Source: JBDTNQ01 sp039933635
GTDB lineage: Bacteria > Acidobacteriota > Vicinamibacteria > Vicinamibacterales > SCN-69-37
Assembly (NCBI GenBank): GCA_039933635.1
Contig: JBDTNQ010000121.1
Coordinates: forward strand, 1 to 12,884
DNA: 12,884 nt
Reading direction: 5' to 3'
Positions 6,933-12,884 of this stretch are shown piece after piece. Each line of letters starts with the position of its first letter. Position 1 is the first letter of the stretch. Position numbers and translations under genes: made by a program. Under the pieces are notes generated by a model. The model worked only from the letters and a program-made list of their open reading frames with translations, was not told the DNA's origin and ran no database searches.

Positions 6933-7754
6933 GTGCCGATCGGCCTCATCGCTGGCAACGGCCATTTTCCGTTCCTGGTGCTGCGCGCCGCGCGGCAGCT
7001 CGGCCATGACGTGACGATCGTCGCCATCAAGGGCGAGGCGTTTACCGAACTCGAGCCGCTGGCCGCGGAACTCGGTGGATCGACCCTCGAGTGGATCTCT
7101 CTCGGTCAGCTCGGCGCCTGCATTCGCGCGCTGACGCGCGCGGGCGTGACCAAGGCCGTCATGGCGGGACAGGTCAAACACGTCAAGCTCTTCACCGACG
7201 TGATGCCCGATCTCACGATGGTCTCCGTGCTGACCAAACTCCGCAGCAAGAATACGGACGCCCTCATTTCCGCGATTGCCGACGTGCTCGAGAAGAACGG
7301 GATCACGCTGATGGACTCCACGGCGCTGCTGGGCGACCTGCTCGCGAAGCCCGGCGTCTTGACGAAGACCCGACCCTCAGAGGCCATGCAAAGGGACTTT
7401 GAGTTCGGCTATCGGGTGGCCGACGCGGTCGCAGGCGTCGATATCGGCCAGACCATCGTCGTTAAAGACCGAGCCGTCGTCGCCGTCGAAGCGATGGAGG
7501 GGACCGACGCGACGATTGCGCGCGCGGGCACGCTGGCGGGCGACGGCACGCGAGTGGTGAAGGTCGCCAAGCCGAAACAGGACATGCGATTCGATGTGCC
7601 GGTCGTCGGCGTGCCGACGATCGCGGCCATGCGCGCGGCGGGGGCCGACGGGATCTCGATCGACGCGGGCCGCACGCTCATCCTGGACGGCGAGGCGTTC
7701 ATCCGCGAGGCGAATCAGGCGGGTATCGTGGTCGTCGGGCGCGTCACGTCATGA
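6933..7754 (+). CDS. lpxI: LpxI, UDP-2,3-diacylglucosamine pyrophosphatase
   Basis: Hydrolyses UDP-2,3-diacylglucosamine to lipid X and UMP in lipid A synthesis, replacing LpxH; known first from Caulobacter. 273 residues, the usual family length. Seen: N-terminal IGLIAGNGHFP (residues 3-13), GQVKHVKLF (79-87), the central VVKDRAVVAVEAMEGTDATI, and FDVPVVGVPTI (220-230), whose Asp221 probably matches the catalytic Asp225 of the Caulobacter enzyme. The end is DAGRTLILD, as in the family. It starts with GTG three bases after fabZ-lpxA and ends in a four-base ATGA overlap with the next gene, so it is translationally coupled on both sides. No convincing separate Shine-Dalgarno site is visible. Confidence 0.93.
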   Translation: MPIGLIAGNGHFPFLVLRAARQLGHDVTIVAIKGEAFTELEPLAAELGGSTLEWISLGQLGACIRALTRAGVTKAVMAGQVKHVKLFTDVMPDLTMVSVLTKLRSKNTDALISAIADVLEKNGITLMDSTALLGDLLAKPGVLTKTRPSEAMQRDFEFGYRVADAVAGVDIGQTIVVKDRAVVAVEAMEGTDATIARAGTLAGDGTRVVKVAKPKQDMRFDVPVVGVPTIAAMRAAGADGISIDAGRTLILDGEAFIREANQAGIVVVGRVTS

Positions 7755-8689
7755 CGAATGCTGACCTGCGCCTGGCCGTGATCGGCGTCGGTCACCTCGG
7801 CCGCCACCATGCACGGATTGCGGCCTCGGTGCCGGGCGCGTCGTTTGTCGCCGCCGTCGACGTGGATGCGAGCCGGGCTGAGGCGGCCGTCGCGGGATCC
7901 GGGGCCGAGGCGCTGACGGACTATCGCGATCTGTTCGGCCGCGTTGATGCGGTCACCGTCGCCGTGCCCACGGTCGATCACCTGGCTGTCGTGCGCGAGT
8001 TCCTCGGCCGTGGCGTGCACGTCCTCGTCGAAAAGCCGATGGCGTCGTCGCTGGACGAGGCGGACGAGATGCTCCGCCTGGCCGAGGACGGCGGTGCCAC
8101 TCTCGCCGTGGGCCATACCGAGCGGTTCAACCCGGCCGTCGAGCAGGCGCTGGCCGTGCTGCAGCATCCGCGCTTCATCGAGATCCATCGCCTGAGTGGC
8201 TTTCCGGAACGCAGCCTCGACATCGACGTCGTGTTCGACGTCATGATTCACGACCTCGATTTCATCCTGAGCGTGGACGACTCGAAGGTGGTGGCGGTGG
8301 AGGCCGTCGGTGTGCCGGTGCTGACGCCGAAGATCGACATCGCGAATGCGCGCGTGAAGTTCGCGTCCGGCTGCATCGCCAACCTCACCGCCAGCCGCAT
8401 CAGCCGCGACCCGGTGCGGAAGATTCGCTGCTTCCAGCCCGATATGTACGTGTCGATCGATTCCGGTGCCCAGGAGCTCGAGGTCTGGCGTCTTCGCCAT
8501 CAGCCTGCCGGGCGGCCGGCGATCGAGGGCGGCGCCGTGCCGGTGCCGGCGGGCGAGCCGCTTCAGAAGGAAATCGCGGATTTTGTCGACGCGATTCGGC
8601 GGCGGCGGGAACCGCGCGTGTCCGGCCAGGCGGGCCGCCGGGCGCTGGCGCTGGCCACGCGGGTCGCCGAGGCGATTGCCGGAGGATAG
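7751..8689 (+). CDS. Gfo/Idh/MocA-family NAD(P)-dependent oxidoreductase in the lipid A cluster
   Basis: 312 residues. Seen: an N-terminal Rossmann fold with GVGHLGRHH (12-20), the family motif VLVEKPMA with Lys95, GHTERFNP (121-128), and IHDLD (166-170) supplying the His-Asp pair usual at the active site. A beta-sheet C-terminal domain follows. Known: such enzymes oxidise or reduce sugars, often nucleotide sugars. The ATG overlaps the lpxI stop (ATGA), so the two are co-translated. The family often accompanies lpxI, and one member, GnnA, oxidises UDP-GlcNAc at C3 on the way to the 3-amino sugar of amide-linked lipid A. The partner aminotransferase GnnB is not in this window, so GnnA activity is only one possibility. 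The substrate cannot be told from sequence alone. Confidence 0.85.
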   Translation: MTNADLRLAVIGVGHLGRHHARIAASVPGASFVAAVDVDASRAEAAVAGSGAEALTDYRDLFGRVDAVTVAVPTVDHLAVVREFLGRGVHVLVEKPMASSLDEADEMLRLAEDGGATLAVGHTERFNPAVEQALAVLQHPRFIEIHRLSGFPERSLDIDVVFDVMIHDLDFILSVDDSKVVAVEAVGVPVLTPKIDIANARVKFASGCIANLTASRISRDPVRKIRCFQPDMYVSIDSGAQELEVWRLRHQPAGRPAIEGGAVPVPAGEPLQKEIADFVDAIRRRREPRVSGQAGRRALALATRVAEAIAGG

Positions 8690-8696
8690 TCACGCC

Positions 8697-10148
8697 ATGT
8701 TCGTGGACGTCAACGCTTTCATCGCCGAACTCGATCGCCGCAAGGATCTGGCCCGCGTCGCGGCGCCGGTCGATCCGCACTTGGAGATTGCGGCGGTCAT
8801 CGATCGCGCCTGCAAGTCGCCCGCAGGCGGGCCTGCCTTGCTGTTCGAACAGCCGACGGGTCATACGATTCCGGTCGCGGCGAATCTGTACGGGTCCATG
8901 TCGCGGATCTGTCTCGCGCTGGGCGTCGAGAAACTCGACGACCTGGCGCACGAGATTGAAGAGCTGACGACCCCGCCGATGCCGCGTGGCTTCATGGACG
9001 CGCTGAAGTTGATGCCGCTCGTGAATCGCCTCACGGATCTGATGCCGAAGACGGTGAAGGACGCGCCGTGTCAGGAAATGGTGAAGATGGACGGCGGCCT
9101 CGACGAGCTGCCGATCCTGACAACCTGGCCCGAGGATGGCGGCCCGTTCATTACGCTACCGCTCGTGATCACGAAGGATCCTGAGACCGGCATGCGCAAC
9201 ATCGGCACATACCGGATGCAGGTGTTCGATCGCCGCACGACCGGCATGCATTGGCAGCGTCACAAGGGTGGTGCCCAGCACCATCGGATTGCCGAGCGCA
9301 TGGGCAAGCGCCTGGAAGTCGCGGTCGCACTTGGCGCCGATCCCGTCCTGCAGTACTCGGCCACCGCGCCGATGCCTGAAGGACTCGACGAGTTGATGCT
9401 CGCCGGCATCGTCTCCAAGCGGCGCGTGGAACTCGTCAAATGCCGCACGGTTGATCTCGAAGTGCCCGCGCAGTCTCAGATCGTGCTCGAGGGTTACGTC
9501 GACCCGGGTGAGCGCCGTCGGGAGGGACCGTTCGGCGATCACACCGGGCTGTATTCCCTGGCCGACGATTTTCCGGTGTTCCACGTTCAATGCATCACGA
9601 TGCGCAAGAAGCCGGTCTACGTCACGACCGTCGTCGGTCGTCCGCCGATGGAAGACGTGTACCTGGGCAAGGCAAGCGAGCGCATCTTCCTGCCGCTGAT
9701 TCGAAAGACCCTGCCGGAAATTGTGGACATGGCGTTTCCGCCCGCGGGCATCTTTCACAACATCGTCATCGTCTCGATCGACAAGCGCTACCCGGGCCAC
9801 GCGCGCAAGATCATGAGCGCGTTCTGGGGGCTCGGTCAGCTGATGTTTTCCAAGTGCATCATCGTCGTCGACAAGGACGTCAACGCGCAGGACTTCGAGG
9901 AAGTGGCGTGGGTGGTTGGTACGCACGTCGATCCGGCCCGCGACATCGAGATCACGCGCGGCCCGGTCGACGACCTCGACGACGCGGCGATGTATCAGTC
10001 GTTCGGTGGCAAGATGGGCATCGACGCCACACGGAAGGGGCCGTCTGAGGGGGTCACCCGCCCGTTTCCCGGAAGGCTGATCACAACGGAGCAGGCGCAA
10101 CGCCGCGCGGACGAGATCTGGCGGCAGATTTCCGGAAAGCGCTCATAG
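8697..10148 (+). CDS. ubiD: UbiD-family prenylated-FMN decarboxylase, probably MqnL of the futalosine menaquinone pathway
   Basis: 483 residues, close to E. coli UbiD (497). The ATG is preceded by GGAGGA (8681-8686), which lies in the last codons of the oxidoreductase gene. The frame stays open to 8466, but that extension reads as Arg-rich shadow of the upstream gene. Seen: NIGTYRMQ with Arg173, and EGPFGDHTG with Glu276 and Asp281. These correspond to the Arg-Glu-Asp/Glu catalytic set of prFMN decarboxylases. Known: UbiD needs the cofactor made by UbiX and acts on 4-hydroxy-3-polyprenylbenzoate; MqnL does the equivalent step on a prenylated naphthoate. Because mqnA and mqnC follow in the same direction, MqnL is the better functional guess, but paralogues are not separable by motif. 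UbiX and a prenyltransferase are not in the window. Confidence 0.9.
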   Translation: MFVDVNAFIAELDRRKDLARVAAPVDPHLEIAAVIDRACKSPAGGPALLFEQPTGHTIPVAANLYGSMSRICLALGVEKLDDLAHEIEELTTPPMPRGFMDALKLMPLVNRLTDLMPKTVKDAPCQEMVKMDGGLDELPILTTWPEDGGPFITLPLVITKDPETGMRNIGTYRMQVFDRRTTGMHWQRHKGGAQHHRIAERMGKRLEVAVALGADPVLQYSATAPMPEGLDELMLAGIVSKRRVELVKCRTVDLEVPAQSQIVLEGYVDPGERRREGPFGDHTGLYSLADDFPVFHVQCITMRKKPVYVTTVVGRPPMEDVYLGKASERIFLPLIRKTLPEIVDMAFPPAGIFHNIVIVSIDKRYPGHARKIMSAFWGLGQLMFSKCIIVVDKDVNAQDFEEVAWVVGTHVDPARDIEITRGPVDDLDDAAMYQSFGGKMGIDATRKGPSEGVTRPFPGRLITTEQAQRRADEIWRQISGKRS

Positions 10149-10172
10149 CGCGCGACGGACGAGGAACGAAGG

Positions 10173-11075
10173 ATGACCACGACGACACACACCCTGGGGG
10201 ACCTGGAACGCAAGGTGAACGCGGGCGAGCCGCTGAACGGCGCGGAATTGGCGCGGGTGCTCGCGTGCCCGGATCTGGTGAGCGTGGGCGTGTTGGGTGA
10301 GATGGCTCGTCGCCGCGCGAGTGGCGACACGATCACGTTTGGCAGGGTGAGTGTCGTGGCCCCCGATGCGACGATTGAGGCGGGTGAAGCGGGGGAGATC
10401 CGCCTGGTCGGGGCCCCGGCTTCGATCGACGCAGGTAGGGCTCTGGTGCGTGCGGCAGCCGCCGCTGCTCCTGGCCTGCCGGTGACCGGCTTCTCGCTGG
10501 CGGACCTCGTCGATCTCTGTGGCCACGATCACCTGGCGCTGGCGGAGGCGGCGGCGTTGCTGCGCGCTGATGGACTTGATGCAATCGCGGAAACGCCAGT
10601 GGATCGCTTCGACTCCACGGAGCTCCTGGTCGAAGCACTCCGTGCGGTGATCCACGGGGGCCTGACGGCGCCGAGGCTGACGGTCGATCGCGCGAGCCTC
10701 GCGGATCGCCTGGCGCTGATTGAACGGGTCGTGGACGTGCAGGAGTGCCTGGGCAACGTCCGCGTGTTTGCGCCGCTGCCCCGCCTCGATCCGGTCGACA
10801 CGCCGTCGACGGGCTACGATGACGTCAAGACGATTGCGCTGGCACGGTTACGTTGCCCGGCGAGCATCGTCATTCAGGTTGACTGGCCACTCTACGGTCC
10901 CAAGCTCGCGCAAGTGGCGCTGGCGTATGGCGCGGGGGACATCGATGGGGTGGCCGCGGTGGACTCGCTGAACCTCGGCACGAGGCGATCGCCGGTCGAA
11001 GACATCACGCGGCAGATTCGCGCGGCTGGCGGTATCGCGGCTGAACGCGACGGGCGCTTCGCGCGCCGAGGCTAG
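10173..11075 (+). CDS. MqnE-like protein lacking the radical-SAM cysteine motif
   Basis: 300 residues, intact, with GAGGAA (10161-10166) six bases before ATG. Family membership is visible at both ends. The N-terminal helices (LERKVNAGEPLNGAEL, CPDLVSVGVLGEMARRR) match the start of aminofutalosine synthase MqnE. The C-terminus (GYDDVKTIALARL 214-226, GPKLAQVALAYGAGDIDG 242-259, IRAAGGIAAERD) matches its end. Between them RLALIERVVDVQE, then VRVFAPLPRLDP, follow the MqnE/MqnC strand-helix order. Missing are the CxxxCxxC that binds the 4Fe-4S cluster (expected near residues 60-75) and the PGGGAE loop (near 138). The only Cys are 32, 116, 192 and 228, all isolated. It is roughly 70 residues shorter than usual MqnE. 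Radical-SAM chemistry is therefore very unlikely. It could be a partner or regulator of MqnA or MqnC, or a repurposed binding protein. It lies three bases before mqnA. Confidence 0.75.
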   Translation: MTTTTHTLGDLERKVNAGEPLNGAELARVLACPDLVSVGVLGEMARRRASGDTITFGRVSVVAPDATIEAGEAGEIRLVGAPASIDAGRALVRAAAAAAPGLPVTGFSLADLVDLCGHDHLALAEAAALLRADGLDAIAETPVDRFDSTELLVEALRAVIHGGLTAPRLTVDRASLADRLALIERVVDVQECLGNVRVFAPLPRLDPVDTPSTGYDDVKTIALARLRCPASIVIQVDWPLYGPKLAQVALAYGAGDIDGVAAVDSLNLGTRRSPVEDITRQIRAAGGIAAERDGRFARRG

Positions 11076-11078
11076 CGC

Positions 11079-11876
11079 GTGGTCCGACTCGGGGCGGTGA
11101 ACTATCTGAACGTGCGCCCACTGGTGTACGGACTTGGCGATCGCCCGGACGTGAGTCTGCGCTTCGACGTCCCGTCGACGTGCGCGCGTCTGTTGGCCGA
11201 TGGCGAGATCGATCTCGGCATGGTGCCGTCGATCACCTACGCGGACCGTCCCGGCGACCGGATTGTTCCGGGTGTGTGCATCGGATCCGATGGTCCGGTC
11301 GCCTCGGTGGCGCTGTTCACACGCAAGCCGATGCGCGACGTGCAGCGCATCGCGCTCGACACGTCGTCGCGCACGTCTGCCGCGCTGGTGCGGATTGTGT
11401 GTCGGCGGGTGTTCGATGTCGCTCCAGACTTCCAGCCGCACGCGCCCGAGATTGCGTCGATGCTGGACGTCGCGGATGCGGCGCTCTTGATAGGTGACCC
11501 GGCGTTGTTCTTTGATCCGCCGCCTGGCGTGACAAAGGTCGACCTTGGGGCCGTGTGGTCCGGGATGACGGGGCTGCCGTTCGTCTGGGCGTTCTGGTCG
11601 GGCCGATCTGGCGCAGTTGACGCCTCGACGCTTGGGGTGCTCCAGCAGGCCGCTGCCGCGGGCGGCGAGCACATTGACGACATCGCGCGGGCCTATCTGG
11701 CGGCGACGCCGGAGCGAATTCCGCTGGCGGCCAGATACCTGCGGGAGAACCTGGTGTTCACGTTCGGGCCCCGTGAACAGCAGGGGCTCGAGACCTACTA
11801 TCGGGAAGCGGCTGATTTGGGCCTCATTCCGGCGGCTCCGCACCCGGTGTTCTTCGCTCCGCGTTCCGCGGACTGA
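11079..11876 (+). CDS. mqnA: MqnA, chorismate dehydratase
   Basis: Converts chorismate to 3-[(1-carboxyvinyl)oxy]benzoate, the first committed step of the futalosine menaquinone pathway, in the cytoplasm. 265 residues, a typical length. It has the two-lobed, periplasmic-binding-protein-like fold of the MqnA/MqnD family. Seen: RLGAVNYLNVRPL (3-15), GEIDLGMVPSITY (42-54), DTSSRTS (94-100), LIGDPAL (137-143) and LGAVWSGMTGLPFVWAFW (156-173). These separate it from MqnD. It begins with GTG three bases after the MqnE-like gene, with no clear Shine-Dalgarno site of its own, so translation is probably coupled to that gene. mqnC follows after 41 bases that contain a possible promoter. Confidence 0.93.
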   Translation: MVRLGAVNYLNVRPLVYGLGDRPDVSLRFDVPSTCARLLADGEIDLGMVPSITYADRPGDRIVPGVCIGSDGPVASVALFTRKPMRDVQRIALDTSSRTSAALVRIVCRRVFDVAPDFQPHAPEIASMLDVADAALLIGDPALFFDPPPGVTKVDLGAVWSGMTGLPFVWAFWSGRSGAVDASTLGVLQQAAAAGGEHIDDIARAYLAATPERIPLAARYLRENLVFTFGPREQQGLETYYREAADLGLIPAAPHPVFFAPRSAD

Positions 11877-11878
11877 AG

Positions 11879-11908
11879 TTGCCGGGCGTTTCCGGCAGCC
11901 CGTACAAT
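11879..11908 (+). promoter_or_regulatory. candidate sigma-70 promoter with internal inverted repeat, upstream of mqnC
   Basis: TTGCCG (11879-11884) and TACAAT (11903-11908) are separated by 18 bases. The -10 matches TATAAT at five of six positions and the -35 matches TTGACA at four of six. An inverted repeat TGCCGG (11880-11885) / CCGGCA (11892-11897) with a six-base loop overlaps the -35 and the spacer. It could be an operator or an RNA hairpin. No T-tract follows, so it is not a terminator. A start near 11914-11916 would leave mqnC almost leaderless. Prediction only. Confidence 0.4.
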
Positions 11909-11917
11909 GGAACGCGC

Positions 11918-12884
11918 ATGTCCATCGCGTCGATCGCGGAACAGGTCACACGGGGAGAGCGCCTCTCGCGCGACGAGGGGCTCGAACTCTACACCCAGGC
12001 GCCGACGGCGTTGCTCGGCTCCCTCGCGGATGCGATGCGACGCCGCAAGCATCCTGACGCTTTGGTCACGTACATTATCGATCGCAACGTGAACTACACG
12101 AACGTGTGTGTGGCGCGGTGCAAGTTCTGCGCGTTCTATCGGCCCGTCGGATCGTCGGAAGGCTACACCCTCGGCTTCGACGAGATCTTCCGGAAGATCG
12201 AAGAGACGATGGCGATCGGTGGCGGGCAGTTACTGCTGCAGGGCGGCCACAATCCGGACGTCCCGCTGGCGTGGTACGAAGATCTGTTCCGGCAGGTGAA
12301 GGCGCGATATCCGGCGTTCAAACTGCATGCCCTCTCGCCGCCCGAGGTCCTGCACATTTCGCGGTTGTCGCAGTTGCCGGTGTCCGTGGTGATCGATCGG
12401 TTGATCGCAGCCGGGCTCGACAGCATCCCCGGCGGCGGCGCGGAAATCCTCGTCGACCGTGTGCGCAGGATTCTGAATTGCTACAACAAGGCGACCGCCG
12501 ATGAATGGCTCGACGTGATGCGTCAGGCGCATCGTGCCGGGCTGCGGACGACAGCGACGATGATGTACGGGACGGTCGAAACGCTCGAGGAGCGGCTCGA
12601 GCATGTGTTCCGTCTCCGCGACCTCCAGGATGAAACCGGCGGGTTCACGGCTTTCATTGCGTGGAGTTTCCAGCCCTCCCACACGGAACTTGGCGGCACG
12701 GAGGCGACGGGCGTCGAGTATCTGCGCACGCTGGCCGTCGCTCGACTCGTGCTCGACAACTTCGACAACCTCCAGGCGTCGTGGGTCACGCAGGGGGGCA
12801 AGGTGGGGCAGTTGAGCCTGGCCTACGGTGCCAACGACATGGGCAGCGTCATGATCGAGGAGAACGTCGTCCGCGCCGCCGGCG
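11918..12884 (+). CDS. mqnC: MqnC, cyclic dehypoxanthine futalosine synthase (radical SAM), 3' truncated by window edge
   Basis: Radical-SAM enzyme that cyclises dehypoxanthine futalosine in menaquinone synthesis. The frame is open from ATG 11918 to the window end, 322 residues, nearly complete against a usual 350-390. Seen: VNYTNVCVARCKFCAF with Cys64, Cys68 and Cys71 binding the 4Fe-4S cluster, then YRPVGSSEGYTL, GGGQLLLQGGHNPDVPL, DSIPGGGAEIL and TTATMMYGTVE. The C-terminal run ASWVTQGGKVGQLSL and GANDMGSVMIEENVVRAAG is typical of MqnC, as against the LAFHP and KLAQ forms of MqnE. The ribosome site is weak: GGAA (11909-11912) is five bases before ATG. It shares overall architecture with the cysteine-less gene two positions upstream, which makes the missing motifs there easy to see by contrast. 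Confidence 0.93.
   Translation, partial: MSIASIAEQVTRGERLSRDEGLELYTQAPTALLGSLADAMRRRKHPDALVTYIIDRNVNYTNVCVARCKFCAFYRPVGSSEGYTLGFDEIFRKIEETMAIGGGQLLLQGGHNPDVPLAWYEDLFRQVKARYPAFKLHALSPPEVLHISRLSQLPVSVVIDRLIAAGLDSIPGGGAEILVDRVRRILNCYNKATADEWLDVMRQAHRAGLRTTATMMYGTVETLEERLEHVFRLRDLQDETGGFTAFIAWSFQPSHTELGGTEATGVEYLRTLAVARLVLDNFDNLQASWVTQGGKVGQLSLAYGANDMGSVMIEENVVRAAG

Noticed and set aside
4848..7181. A 777-codon open frame on the minus strand spanning ompH to lpxI
   Set aside because: It lies opposite three well-identified genes, is rich in Arg, His and Asp with no recognisable domain, and runs straight through the terminator hairpin. This is the usual antisense shadow in high-GC coding DNA.
8466..8696. 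An N-terminal extension of the UbiD reading frame
   Set aside because: It overlaps the oxidoreductase gene by over 220 bases and is Arg-rich and featureless, while ATG 8697 has GGAGGA at good spacing and starts where UbiD proteins start.
10173..11075. The MqnE-like gene as a frameshifted or decaying pseudogene
   Set aside because: The frame is open for 300 codons, has a good ribosome site, is tightly spaced with mqnA, and keeps both terminal family signatures. A decayed gene would be expected to show stops. Selection still needs testing across relatives.
11877..11917. The inverted repeat after mqnA as a terminator
   Set aside because: It is followed by GC-rich sequence and a -10-like box rather than T residues.

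Overview
The window is a densely packed, high-GC bacterial stretch in which every supported gene lies on the + strand. It encodes outer-membrane assembly (BamA, an OmpH/Skp chaperone), lipid A synthesis (FabZ-LpxA, LpxI) and the futalosine route to menaquinone (MqnA, MqnC, a UbiD-type decarboxylase). That combination means a diderm with lipopolysaccharide that respires with menaquinone. Together with the high GC, this gene neighbourhood and the style of the secreted lipoprotein, it points to Acidobacteriota, perhaps the Vicinamibacteria side. The taxon is an inference; no rRNA or species marker is present.

Layout. Bases 1-1391 are the 3' part of a ClpC-type AAA+ unfoldase gene. Bases 1447-5582 form an envelope block: bamA, a small putative lipoprotein of unknown function, and an ompH/skp gene whose product has a long Pro/Ala linker. 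A strong intrinsic terminator-like hairpin follows at 5607-5665 and runs directly into the start of the next gene. Bases 5664-8689 form a lipid A block: a fabZ-lpxA fusion, lpxI, and a Gfo/Idh/MocA oxidoreductase that overlaps lpxI by four bases. lpxD and lpxB, often found in such clusters, are absent here. Bases 8697-12884 form a menaquinone block: a ubiD family gene (probably acting as mqnL), a gene for an MqnE-like protein that has lost the radical-SAM cysteines, mqnA, and mqnC, which runs off the right edge.

How the genes work together. BamA and OmpH assemble and escort outer-membrane proteins. FabZ-LpxA supplies and uses 3-hydroxyacyl-ACP for the first lipid A step, and LpxI makes UDP-diacylglucosamine hydrolysis products further along the same route. 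MqnA makes 3-enolpyruvylbenzoate from chorismate, MqnC cyclises dehypoxanthine futalosine, and the UbiD protein is the likely late decarboxylase.

The two most interesting points are the cysteine-less MqnE homologue placed exactly where mqnE would be expected, and the hairpin/T-tract at 5607-5665. No promoter can fit between that hairpin and fabZ-lpxA, so any fabZ-lpxA transcript must read through it. This suggests attenuation or translational gating of lipid A synthesis. There is no gene-free stretch longer than about 105 bases, and I saw no RNA gene, insertion sequence or CRISPR array.
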